Below are positions 28,786 through 37,361 of a stretch of 62,882 nucleotides of DNA, piece after piece (within the stretch, counting starts at the first letter, position 1; every line of letters begins with the position of its first letter). The position numbers and the translations under genes are program-made. A model generated the notes under the pieces. The model saw only the letters and a program-made list of their open reading frames with translations, was not told where the DNA came from and searched no databases. The stretch is from Methanococcoides sp. (GTDB lineage Archaea; Halobacteriota; Methanosarcinia; Methanosarcinales; Methanosarcinaceae): assembly GCA_021108185.1 (NCBI GenBank), contig JAIORJ010000016.1:1-62882 (forward strand). The letters are read 5' to 3'.

Positions 28786-28801
28786 GGTTCTTAAGAACCT
28801 C
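28784..28801. terminator. Bidirectional terminator palindrome
   Basis: Perfect 18-bp palindrome GAGGTTCTTAAGAACCTC followed by TTTTAATTC, in the 18-bp gap between the convergent lipoprotein and mptN genes. It overlaps the lipoprotein stop codon. Confidence 0.65.
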
Positions 28802-28803
28802 TT

Positions 28804-29742
28804 TTAATTCATATTTTCTTCATTCTCTTCTTCTTCAGGGAACATTCCAAGACGTACTCTTATGAAGTTGTACATTTCCTGTGCGATATCTATGCCACAA
28901 CAGCTCTCCACGCCTTCGAATCCTGGTGAGGAATTCGCTTCACATACCTTGAAGTGTTCTCCGTCGAAAAGCAGGTCAATTCCTGCAATTTCAAGACCGA
29001 AAACACTTGCAGTTTCGGTAGCCAGCCATTCTATCTCAGGTGTCATTTCAAAGGACCTTACCATTCCTCCTCTTGAGAAATTAGCTTTGAAATCTCCTTC
29101 CTTTGCTACCCTTTCCATGCAGGCTACGGCACGTCCTCCAATGATTATGACTCGAAGGTCCCGTCCCATACTGGTACTTACGAATTCCTGCAGGATGAAA
29201 TTGACGTTGCTCTTTGTTGAACGTATCAGTTCCATCAGGTCGATAAAGTTGGATCTGCTTCATGATAGGAAAACTCCGCTCCCCATTGAACCTGATAGGG
29301 CTTTTACGACCAATGGAAATCCAAATTGATCTTCAACAAGGTTGACATCGATGGGATGTTTCGCGAGCATCGTCTTCGGGAATGCAATGTCCGCTTTGGC
29401 GAGTATCTGGTGGGAATAAAGCTTGTCCTTTACAGTTTCAATACTCTGGGATGAGTTGAATGTGTGAACTCCAAGACTTTCCAGATGTCTTATGATCGCC
29501 AGTGCGTAGTATGAGGTTTCCGCTCCCATTCTGGGTAAGAGGAAATCCGGAAGGGAAACGGTCTCTCCATCCAAAAGGATGCTCTTTCGGTCATCCCTTG
29601 TGACGATGAGCTCGAATTGTTCTGGTGTTAATACCTTCATCTCGATGTTGTTCTCTTCAGCAACTTCAAGAAGCCGGTTTATTTCATAGGTTTCCGGCTT
29701 CAATTCCAGCTCGGAATGCTTGTATAAGATCCATCCTTTCAT
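28804..29742 (-). pseudogene. mptN: RimK/MptN-type ATP-grasp ligase interrupted by an in-frame TGA
   Basis: Full-length ATP-grasp enzyme of the RimK family. In methanogens a member (MptN) adds glutamate to tetrahydromethanopterin to give tetrahydrosarcinapterin. The frame from 29742 reads normally to GSMGSGVFLS, then a TGA at 29262-29260. Without any frameshift it continues as SRSNFIDLMELI... through ILQEF, DLRVIIIGGRAVACMERVA and EANSSPGFEGVE to 28804, all conserved. So one base change separates it from an intact gene. Options: a real nonsense mutation, a sequencing error, or read-through. The specific cofactor substrate is inferred from taxon and family. Confidence 0.8.
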
Positions 29743-30240
29743 TTTTCATCCCTCGTTTTAATGCGGGAATATCCTTTGAGGATATAAGGAATTTGGATGG
29801 ATGGTGTCTGATTTTTTTAAAGGACAAATGCAAGGCTCAGGAGCTTGAGTATCTTATCCTCTTTTTTGTAACTATTCAGTACTATGGGATATGCCTAAGT
29901 TTCCGCATTACCTTCTCGATAAACTCAATGCCATTATTTGCATAATGATACTGTCAATAAGTTTTTGAGACTAATTCATTAGGCGTGAATATATTCTTGC
30001 CATCTATGAATTAGGCCCTGAAGCAGTAATTATTCTCATCCAGCAACTTGAAGGGAGAATTCTGATATTGGAAGAGCGTCTAGATAAAAAAGTCAAAATA
30101 GCAATAAGAAACTCTCAAATGATTGTCTTTTCCACGATTTGCTTTGATTTCCAGTGGAAATCTGGGCAATACAAAAATATAAAGATTTTAAAAAAATTGC
30201 AAAATTGAAATGGTCCATTCCGGATATCCGGAATGAAAAC
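29743..30240. other. Gene-poor spacer holding a transposase remnant
   Basis: 498 bp without an intact gene. It contains the IS66-like fragment listed separately (29975-30125) in otherwise AT-rich sequence with no tRNA, strong hairpin or further ORF. The right end (30170-30240) carries the short inverted repeat ATTCCGGATATCCGGAAT at about 30217-30234, which may terminate the yegP-like gene. Confidence 0.6.
29975..30125 (+). pseudogene. IS66-like transposase N-terminal remnant
   Basis: The frame translates as IRREYILAIYELGPEAVIIL followed by IQQLEGRILILEERL. This matches the leading region of IS66-family transposases, where a helix is followed by a leucine-rich coiled coil (IxxLEERL). There is no start codon, a stop lies just upstream, and the match ends after ~50 codons. 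No terminal inverted repeats could be paired. It is a dead fragment. Confidence 0.6.
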
Positions 30241-30435
30241 TTATTCTTCCTCAGAGGGTGTTGGTATCTCAACTATCTCGGCATCCATGGCATTGTTCTT
30301 GACAGACTTTATGCCATTCATGCAGCCTGCTTTGGTCGCATAGCCCTGACCTGTTGCTACGATCTCTCCATTCTTTGCTTTGAGTCTGAACCTGTATTTT
30401 CCACTCTTGTCAGTATATACTTCAAATTTTGGCAT
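30241..30435 (-). CDS. YegP-like DUF1508 protein
   Basis: A 64-residue single DUF1508 repeat (FEVYTDKSGKYRFRLKAKNG ... ATGQGYATKAGCMNGIKSVK). Small cytosolic proteins of unknown function, common in bacteria and archaea. GGGGGAG precedes the ATG. Single gene facing a short palindromic region downstream. Confidence 0.9.
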   Translation of the reverse strand: MPKFEVYTDKSGKYRFRLKAKNGEIVATGQGYATKAGCMNGIKSVKNNAMDAEIVEIPTPSEEE

Positions 30436-30656
30436 ATTCTCCCCCTTTTCAGTAAAACAATCTATTTACAATGTGCTACACATCAGCAAAACGCTGATCC
30501 GTTACTCCCATTAAATTCTTGTGCGGTTTGGCTTAAATACTTTTCGACCAGAAAGGTTGTGGGGCAAAAATAAGCAAAAACATCGTTTCTTCTTTTTTTA
30601 ACCCTGAAAATGAACTTTATCAGAAACTAATTGTAGCTATAAGGCCATTACTTTTC

Positions 30657-31487
30657 ATGGGAAAACTCAAAGATGTGGCTGTACAAACTATTAAAAGATG
30701 GAACGCTGAAGATGGTACATCTTTCAGTGCAGCTCTCTCATTCTATTTAATACTCAGTCTTCCTTCCTTACTTTTATTTTCATTGTCCCTGGGGGGAATG
30801 TTCTTGAAAGTGGAACGACTTCAGGCAACAATTATCGATTACGTTTCACCTTTTGCAGATGAAGAAATTATAAATTCATTAAACCTGCTCTTCCATCAAT
30901 TACCGGAAACAAGTTCCCTGACATTTGGATTGATAATCAGTTTTTTACTTTTCCTTTGGAGTGCTGGCAACATCTTCTTGCAGTTCCAGAAAACGATCGA
31001 TCATATGTGGGGAGTTTTGGATTCTAAAAAAGGATGGGGTCAAAGATTGTTCAAGAAACGTATCTCTTCATTTGTTGCGGTTTTTATTTTTAGCTTGTTG
31101 CTGATAATAAGCATTCTTGCAGAGATATTTTTAGTATTGATCTCAAACATGCTCACCATCATTCATCCGTTGCCTTTGGAGCTAATGCAATATATTTCCT
31201 CTATCGCAACCTTCTTCGTACTCATATTCTTTTTTATTTATCTTTATATGACCCTTCCTGAAAAGAAGGTCGGAATTAAGTATGTTGGCATAGGTTCATT
31301 TCTGACTGTCCTTTTCATCACCCTTGGCAAACATCTTTTTAGCTTATATATTTCATATAGCAATTTCACAACCGTTTATACGAAAATTGGTGCTTTTCTC
31401 GCGATCTTTTTGTGGTTGTATTATTCTTCCATTATCGTAACCCTAATGGCCGAATTTATCAAAATTTACTCTGATCTTGAACAATAA
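30657..31487 (+). CDS. YihY/BrkB-family membrane protein
   Basis: A 276-residue inner-membrane protein with six helices (~20-45, 85-112, 135-165, 175-200, 212-235, 245-270). The N-terminal AEDGTSFSAALSFYLILSLPSLLL and the C-terminal GAFLAIFLWLYYSSIIVTLMAE match the family. Proposed roles are transport or envelope functions; nothing is firmly known. Single gene between a yegP-like gene and tRNA-Ser. Confidence 0.88.
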   Translation: MGKLKDVAVQTIKRWNAEDGTSFSAALSFYLILSLPSLLLFSLSLGGMFLKVERLQATIIDYVSPFADEEIINSLNLLFHQLPETSSLTFGLIISFLLFLWSAGNIFLQFQKTIDHMWGVLDSKKGWGQRLFKKRISSFVAVFIFSLLLIISILAEIFLVLISNMLTIIHPLPLELMQYISSIATFFVLIFFFIYLYMTLPEKKVGIKYVGIGSFLTVLFITLGKHLFSLYISYSNFTTVYTKIGAFLAIFLWLYYSSIIVTLMAEFIKIYSDLEQ

Positions 31488-31634
31488 ATTGTGTAGCCTG
31501 CAGACTCATCAGGATCTTAACCTTCCTTTTAATTGGTCAAACTTAGTTGAAATGCTATATTCAAAAAAACGTCATTTCTTCTCTTTCTGAACTTAAGAAA
31601 AATGAAAGTGATCATATCTATACTTAAAATAGAA

Positions 31635-31752
31635 CGCCGAGGTTGGGATTCGAACCCAAGCACTCCGTTAGGAGAAACAGGTCTCGAGCCTGCCGCGTTT
31701 AGACTCCGCGGTATAAATACACCGTTGGATTAGTCCGCTCTGCCACCTCGGC
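31635..31752 (-). tRNA. tRNA-Ser (CGA) with a 31-nt insertion in the D-arm
   Basis: Reverse strand: acceptor GCCGAGG/CCTCGGC, anticodon stem GCAGG/CCTGT with loop CTCGAGA (anticodon CGA), long variable arm CTCC-TAAC-GGAG, T-arm TTGGG-TTCGAAT-CCCAA, discriminator G. The gene is 118 nt. Removal of 31 nt between two CTAA repeats after GCAGAGCGGA gives 87 nt, the normal size for tRNA-Ser. The insertion forms a hairpin (CGGT/ACCG with flanking CC/GG and GACT/AGTC pairs). It may be a non-canonical intron, or the tRNA may be defective. Confidence 0.8.
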
Positions 31753-31859
31753 ACTGTTCTGTTTGATGGTGTTAATTGAATATATAAGTGTCGTGACCAC
31801 TCCCGCGACTGAAGACTGTGGGCTTTCTCCACTACTAAGCCTCATTATCGTAAAAGCTA

Positions 31860-33089
31860 TCAGAAATCGAAAAGGGAACTCTGGGCTTTTGTTTTATTCT
31901 GGTTCTGTGGTTCCGTTGCCTCGTCCTTTGAACTTGGTAGCTCTATGTGGCCGTATTCTCCGCCGCCGCCAGGGCGAATTATCACTTCACCGTTTCGAAA
32001 TGCCATTATGGCATCCACTATTCTTTGGTCTACTATGCCAAGCTGTTCGGTTTTGCTATCAAGAAGGACTGCGACCTCGTTGCCGAATCTTTCTATAAGG
32101 GCTGTCCATGCCGAAGTCACACCTTTTGTGGTGATGCTGGCATGTCCGAGCGCCATCATTATTATCTCGGCAAGGGGGGCAAGGTGTATGTAATCAGGAC
32201 GGTGGTCGGGATGTTCTGGCTGGTCCAGGTCTGCAAGTTCGTTCACTCTGTCTTGAACTCCCTTCTTGATCTGTCCTCTGCATTCGGAACATCTCCAGTT
32301 CTGCCTTATGCATTCCTCATGGGTATAATGGGTGTAACACTTTATGCACGCGGATTCGTTATATTTTCCTTCTCCCGGGAAGAATCCTACGTTCAGGGTC
32401 GCTTTATATCCTTCCTTGCGTAGTATTGCTTTTTCAAGTCCTTCAAAATCGATGCTCGGGACCTCGAATCTTGTGAATTCGCGTGCGAGCTTGTTGGACC
32501 AGGGGGAATGGGCATCGGAGTTCGTGAGGAAGGTAAGTCTGTGCAGCTCGCTTATGCGGTCCGCATAATCGCTGTCTGCACTTAATCCAAGTTCGAGGAA
32601 AGATATGTAGTCCGTCATGTCTCCATAGCAGCTTTCAAGGGAATCATGATATGCATAAAGGGCTGTCCAGGGTGTGAACGCATGGCAGGGGCCAATAAGG
32701 GCACCCACGTCCTTTGCTATCTGTGCTATTTCGCAGCCGTCAAGGCGCACCGTGGGACGACCATCAACGGCGAGGTTTCCATATTTCGACATGGCCTCTG
32801 CCAGTTCTTCGGCCTTGGATATCGATGGCAGGATCAAAAGGTGGTGTACACGGTCCTTATCCTCGATCTCAGTCGTGGGTATGAAATGAGTATCATTGAT
32901 AGAAATAGTCTCATTGTCCGTAGCGGCTCCTTTGATCTCTTCAAGCCATTTTGGATGTATGCAGTCCCCGGTGGCAACAAGGTCAATTCCTTTTTTCCTT
33001 GCTTCAATAGAAATTGTTGACAGCTCCATATTCTTGGAGCATGCCATGGAATATTTTGAATGAATGTGGAGATCAGCATTGATCTGCAT
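31860..33089 (-). CDS. DNA repair endonuclease EndoQ (PHP domain)
   Basis: A 409-residue PHP-family nuclease of the EndoQ type, which nicks DNA 5' to deaminated bases and abasic sites. Metal-binding motifs are ADLHIHSKYS (~5), GDCIHPKW, the conserved HxLLILPS, TNSDAHSPW, and a zinc-binding region CIKCYTHYTHEECIRQNWRCSEC (key Cys at both ends). The extreme C-terminus QSSLFDF is a perfect PCNA-interacting (PIP) box. It follows PAC2 by 9 bp and closes the replication-translation cluster. Confidence 0.9.
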   Translation of the reverse strand: MQINADLHIHSKYSMACSKNMELSTISIEARKKGIDLVATGDCIHPKWLEEIKGAATDNETISINDTHFIPTTEIEDKDRVHHLLILPSISKAEELAEAMSKYGNLAVDGRPTVRLDGCEIAQIAKDVGALIGPCHAFTPWTALYAYHDSLESCYGDMTDYISFLELGLSADSDYADRISELHRLTFLTNSDAHSPWSNKLAREFTRFEVPSIDFEGLEKAILRKEGYKATLNVGFFPGEGKYNESACIKCYTHYTHEECIRQNWRCSECRGQIKKGVQDRVNELADLDQPEHPDHRPDYIHLAPLAEIIMMALGHASITTKGVTSAWTALIERFGNEVAVLLDSKTEQLGIVDQRIVDAIMAFRNGEVIIRPGGGGEYGHIELPSSKDEATEPQNQNKTKAQSSLFDF

Positions 33090-33098
33090 CAGACCATC

Positions 33099-33884
33099 TT
33101 ACCCGATGTATCTTAGATCTTCATCTGAGGCAGTGTCTCTCAACATTTCCGGTTGCTGCTGCTGTTGCTGTTGTTTTGCTTCCATCAGGTTTGCAACGAT
33201 CTTTTCCATATCCTTAGCTCTTTCTTCGAGTTCGCTGACATCTACTTCGATGCTCAGTATCTTGCTAAGTAATGCGAGGAGTGCCTGTGCACTTTTTGGA
33301 TCGACAAGGTATCCTGAAGTAAGTCCCATCAAACATGCTGCCTTGATGTTCTTGAACATGCTGAGTCCGAGCAAAAGTCCGGAAGCGCCAACGATACCTC
33401 CTCCGGGTTCGTTTGGTTTGAATGTGACCTCATACTCTTTGAGCTCTGTCACCATTTCCAAATCATTGGAAGCGCCCATGACCTCATCAGTATGTGTCAA
33501 TTGACCTGTGGGGTAGCCGCCAAGGGTGAATATCCTTTTCACTCCGAGTTCTTCAGCAATGTCAATGTAAATTGTACCTAGCTCGTAATGTCCTTCTGTG
33601 CTAGTGCTTTGATGATCGCCTGCAAGAAGTACTATGTCATTTCCGTTAGCTTTGCAAACGTATATCTCGTTATTGACGAGTTTGACAGTACTCTCTTCGT
33701 TCACCATTACCTGTGGTGGAAAATGGGGGGAATATATCTCAAATACCTTTTCAGCATCGAGCTTTTCAATAAGGTGGTCAACAACAAGTTTACCTACATG
33801 CCCGACTCCGGGGAGTCCTACAAGAAGTGTGGCATTCTCCAGTCGGATGTCTTCCTTAAGGCGAATTACGGTTGTTTCACGCAT
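33099..33884 (-). CDS. PAC2-family (proteasome assembly chaperone-like) protein
   Basis: A 261-residue protein with the PAC2 fold: LVGLPGVGHVGKLVVDHLI, LLAGDHQSTSTEGHYEL, TLGGYPTGQ and GIVGASGLLLGL are typical. The C-terminal tail has a poly-Gln run. I chose the ATG at 33884, preceded by GGGAGATGGAAC. A longer frame exists only because the nop10 gene lies upstream in another frame. The start overlaps the nop10 stop by 8 bases. Confidence 0.88.
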   Translation of the reverse strand: MRETTVIRLKEDIRLENATLLVGLPGVGHVGKLVVDHLIEKLDAEKVFEIYSPHFPPQVMVNEESTVKLVNNEIYVCKANGNDIVLLAGDHQSTSTEGHYELGTIYIDIAEELGVKRIFTLGGYPTGQLTHTDEVMGASNDLEMVTELKEYEVTFKPNEPGGGIVGASGLLLGLSMFKNIKAACLMGLTSGYLVDPKSAQALLALLSKILSIEVDVSELEERAKDMEKIVANLMEAKQQQQQQQPEMLRDTASDEDLRYIG

Positions 33885-34047
33885 GTTCCATCTCCCGTTT
33901 TTTAGAGATTCGTCTATATTTCCCATAAGGATCAAGTGGAGAAAATCGTGCCGGAAGGGGATTGCCTGAGCTCTCACCACATTCCGGACAGTTGTCTTTC
34001 AGCGTATAATTATTGCATTGGGGGCATCTTCGAAGCTTATTTCCCAA
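33877..34047 (-). CDS. nop10: H/ACA RNP protein Nop10
   Basis: Short 56-residue protein, easy to miss. It reads GNKLRRCPQCNNYTLKD, then CPECGESSGNPLPARFSPLD, then PYGKYRRISKK, the classic zinc-ribbon plus RFSPxDPYGKYRR signature of Nop10, the core protein of the pseudouridylating H/ACA particle. The initiating codon appears to be TTG at 34047, 6 bp after the aIF2-alpha stop; no ATG is available in frame. Its stop overlaps the PAC2 start. Confidence 0.9.
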   Translation of the reverse strand: MGNKLRRCPQCNNYTLKDNCPECGESSGNPLPARFSPLDPYGKYRRISKKREMEHA

Positions 34048-34053
34048 TGAAAA

Positions 34054-34851
34054 TCACGCCTTTGCTGTTTCTATATGTCTGTGGAATATTCCTTTTCCGC
34101 CCTTCTTCTCAATGGTTTCGATAGCTTTTTCAGAAGCCTTCTTCAAAGCAGCTTCAGCGGTCTTGTACTCTGGTGCGATTACCTTGATCCTATATCTTGG
34201 TGCACCGGTGTAAGTGACATCTATCCTTACATCGTCCATTTTGACCTTTGCGGCTGCTTTCAATGCTTCCTTTATTAGCTCGATCCCATCAGGAAGGGTG
34301 CTTGTAAGGTCCACATATCCTGCGATATCTACGAATGGAAGTTTAATATTCTCTTGAGCGATACTGACTATCTTTTCAGCAAGTTCCTTGCTGATGGCAA
34401 CGCCTTCGAAAGCCTCTTCGCCATTGATGGTAGCTTCTTCAAAAGCTATGTAGCAACTTCCGAACTCATCCGAAAGAGTCTTTGTTACTCCTTCCATCTC
34501 TTCCTGACTGGTGCCCATGTCCTCTGCTACGAACTGAAGCCATTTTGTAGCTTTCTGCTCGTTCTTCCAGTCCTGTATCTTTGCACGCTTCTGGTGTTCG
34601 TTCACATCTTTCAATGAAAGATCGATGTGACGTCGGTTTGGATCTACGTTCAGCACTTTGCAGACGATCTTTTGTCCTTCCCTTACGTAGTCACGAACAT
34701 ATTTTACCCAGCCGGCTTTGACCTCGGAGATATGGATGAATCCTTCCTTGCCTCCATATTCTTCAAGAGTGGTATAGGCCCCAAAGTCGACTACGTTCTT
34801 TACAGTACAAACTACAAAGTCGCCGCTTTCTGGCCAATTATTATTATCCAT
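34054..34851 (-). CDS. Translation initiation factor aIF2 subunit alpha
   Basis: A 265-residue subunit. The N-terminal S1/OB domain (GDFVVCTVKNVVDFGAYTTL; EGFIHISEVKAGWVKYVRDY), the helical middle domain and the C-terminal alpha-beta domain (DVTYTGAPRYRIKVIAPEYK) are all present. It is in the conserved order S27e, aIF2-alpha, Nop10, PAC2. Together with the beta subunit (16.2-16.8 kb) it forms aIF2; gamma is not in the window. Confidence 0.95.
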   Translation of the reverse strand: MDNNNWPESGDFVVCTVKNVVDFGAYTTLEEYGGKEGFIHISEVKAGWVKYVRDYVREGQKIVCKVLNVDPNRRHIDLSLKDVNEHQKRAKIQDWKNEQKATKWLQFVAEDMGTSQEEMEGVTKTLSDEFGSCYIAFEEATINGEEAFEGVAISKELAEKIVSIAQENIKLPFVDIAGYVDLTSTLPDGIELIKEALKAAAKVKMDDVRIDVTYTGAPRYRIKVIAPEYKTAEAALKKASEKAIETIEKKGGKGIFHRHIETAKA

Positions 34852-34862
34852 TCTACACCACT

Positions 34863-35323
<461 letters not shown>

Positions 35324-35338
35324 TATTTACACCTTCTA

Positions 35339-36061
35339 TCAATTTGAATTTATTATCTTTGTAATAAGATGAGCTGCGCCTCGTTTTACCAGAACGTTTG
35401 CGTTCATTGCGGGTAAAACAACAACATCTTCTGCATGAGTAGTATAATTTCGTTTATCTACGGCATTGAATGTCGGTAGGTCTTTCAATATTCGGACAAC
35501 AAAGTATTCTTCATTTATATTCCTTTTGGCTATCTCTGACTTTCCATTGTCTTCAATAACGGCAGGAATTTCTGCGACTGCTACTTTTTGTCTCTCTTTG
35601 ACAGTATCTGTAGCAACATTGTTCGCTTCCTGTATCCTTGTTTCTACCTTCTCTGCATTAGAACTTGCTGTCGGATCCAGTATAGGTTCCAGCAACTCTC
35701 CTCTTGCGACCTGTATTGCAAAAAGGGTTGTTTCATAGACCTTCTGCTCCTCAGGAAGGAGCTTGTCAATGTCCTGCTTTGGTGAGCTGCTTGAAAACGC
35801 ATTCGAAGTCGCCCTCGATGTTATTTTGCGTATGCGCCTGATGAATATGGTCTCCACATCGTTGATGGCACTTTGAAGCTCATCTTCAAGGATCTTCGAT
35901 TCGGGAGAACGCTGGTTACTTATCTGCCTTATCTCGCCTTCCAGTTCATGGATGTATTTGTCCACAAGGCCATAGAAACCAAGGGGTAATCCTCTTAATG
36001 CGGAACTGTTCTCTTCACGGAGTATGCTCTTAAGCTCATTACGGTCCATATTCTGCTGCAC
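35339..36061 (-). CDS. Archaeal GINS complex subunit (Gins15/51 type)
   Basis: A 240-residue helical protein with the GINS A-domain first (RNELKSILREENSSALRGLP ... FYGLVDKYIHELEGEI) and a C-terminal B-domain (VVRILKDLPTFNAVDKRNYT...). A variable acidic linker lies between. It bridges MCM and the polymerase machinery at the replication fork. Its start overlaps the end of priS by 23 bp, and the pair is a well-known archaeal neighbourhood. Confidence 0.85.
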   Translation of the reverse strand: MQQNMDRNELKSILREENSSALRGLPLGFYGLVDKYIHELEGEIRQISNQRSPESKILEDELQSAINDVETIFIRRIRKITSRATSNAFSSSSPKQDIDKLLPEEQKVYETTLFAIQVARGELLEPILDPTASSNAEKVETRIQEANNVATDTVKERQKVAVAEIPAVIEDNGKSEIAKRNINEEYFVVRILKDLPTFNAVDKRNYTTHAEDVVVLPAMNANVLVKRGAAHLITKIINSN

Positions 36062-37211
36062 CTCTGCACATTAGGTAGATAGCTGCATATTCCGGTAGTT
36101 CCTGCACACCTTCTTCAACATAGAGGTCCTTACCTTTCATCTGTACGGCAAAAGGTCTTATCACTTTTAATTTTACCGGCTTGTCCGAAAACACAACGGC
36201 ATCGTTCAACGGGTCAAACTCCTCAAGCTGTGCGATGGACAACGATGTGACCCGCATCCCCGATTTCCCATGCAGTGATCCCGGAAGCCGAATAAGGCGC
36301 TTTATATCTCCTGTGACCGGCTCATCCACACTTGCAGAAAGCTCTGTGACCGATCGCTCGGCAAGTGTCTGTATAATATCCTTGTTCACACGTGACAAAG
36401 CTTCCATATTTCCTTTTTTGAGCAGATCTACCTGGGTCTCGTCCCTTAATATCTCCACTATCTGCCTTGATGTTTTCTTCCCGATCCCCTTGAATCCGGT
36501 AAATAGTTTTTCCGCATCCTCTTTTGCTGCCAGTTCTCTCAGGTATGCTATCATATGATGGTTTATCTTTCCACCCCAACCTCCGTCATCTTCTGACGGA
36601 AATACGTTCATTCTGGCCTTCTCACTGCCTGCATCTCCACTAATACCTTTTTTTACAAATATTTTATCAAGGTTCAGTCCTCTTCCGCTGATATAATCCA
36701 CTATCTCCCTTCTTTCTGCACTTTCAAGGGAGAGCACACGCGGATCACTTATGTGGAAGTGATACCCCCTTCCTCCTGAAAAGACCGCCCCTATGTCCTC
36801 TTCCTTGAACCCGAAGTCGTCTGTCAGGAGGTCATAGAGCTTCAAGGTTTCCTTTTTGACATGTTCGAGCATATCAGAATATGAATTGGGTGCACCCGGA
36901 ATATGGTCTGCATCAAGGTCAAATATAAGGTCTGCAGCCAGCCAGTGCTTTTCTTTCATGGTCGGTGCGTTCGGATACGTATAATATGCAACGGAATAAT
37001 ATACATGAGCAGGTGCCATTCCTGTAAGATAATCCTCAATCTCGCCTGCAGAACCAAATGCCTTATGCCTTCTCATCACGGTTTCCGGCATCTCGTCAAA
37101 AGAAATAACTCCCCATTCTCTCTCTGGCAGCCTTGCAGGTAGATGAATTTCAGCGGTTCTGTAATATTCCTGGAATTTCGATTTGAGATAATGTTTGGTT
37201 TTGAGATCCAT
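36039..37211 (-). CDS. priS: DNA primase small (catalytic) subunit PriS
   Basis: A 390-residue catalytic primase. The metal-binding aspartates are in LIFDLDADH (~92-100). The nucleotide-binding strand is GAVFSGGRGYHFHISDPRVL (~141-160). A distal RLPGSLHGKSGMR matches the family. It starts the minus-strand replication-translation cluster. The large subunit PriL is not in the window. Divergent from rqcH across a 150-bp promoter region. Confidence 0.95.
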   Translation of the reverse strand: MDLKTKHYLKSKFQEYYRTAEIHLPARLPEREWGVISFDEMPETVMRRHKAFGSAGEIEDYLTGMAPAHVYYSVAYYTYPNAPTMKEKHWLAADLIFDLDADHIPGAPNSYSDMLEHVKKETLKLYDLLTDDFGFKEEDIGAVFSGGRGYHFHISDPRVLSLESAERREIVDYISGRGLNLDKIFVKKGISGDAGSEKARMNVFPSEDDGGWGGKINHHMIAYLRELAAKEDAEKLFTGFKGIGKKTSRQIVEILRDETQVDLLKKGNMEALSRVNKDIIQTLAERSVTELSASVDEPVTGDIKRLIRLPGSLHGKSGMRVTSLSIAQLEEFDPLNDAVVFSDKPVKLKVIRPFAVQMKGKDLYVEEGVQELPEYAAIYLMCRGAAEYGP

Positions 37212-37361
37212 GTATCATTTTCCAATAATTCGGTGATCGTTGGTTTCAACCAATTGATGCATTAATACTATTTCTTTATTGCTTAATCTGTATCATCTCT
37301 GATAATTTCAGATGATCTCGGATGGATAAACCTTAAGTCCGGTCGGAAGGTATAAGCACCT

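Noticed and set aside
28804-29742. TGA in mptN read as selenocysteine
   Set aside because: The site is not a catalytic or redox position, no Sec-insertion hairpin could be seen, and this lineage is not known to use selenocysteine. A nonsense change or base error is simpler.
30154-30573. 139-codon ORF opposite the yegP-like gene
   Set aside because: Antisense to a clear DUF1508 gene with a good Shine-Dalgarno; amino-acid composition is not protein-like.
33118-33180. CAG/CTG-type run as a repeat expansion
   Set aside because: It encodes the short poly-Gln tail of the PAC2 protein. The codons are mixed and the run is short, so no special repeat is claimed.
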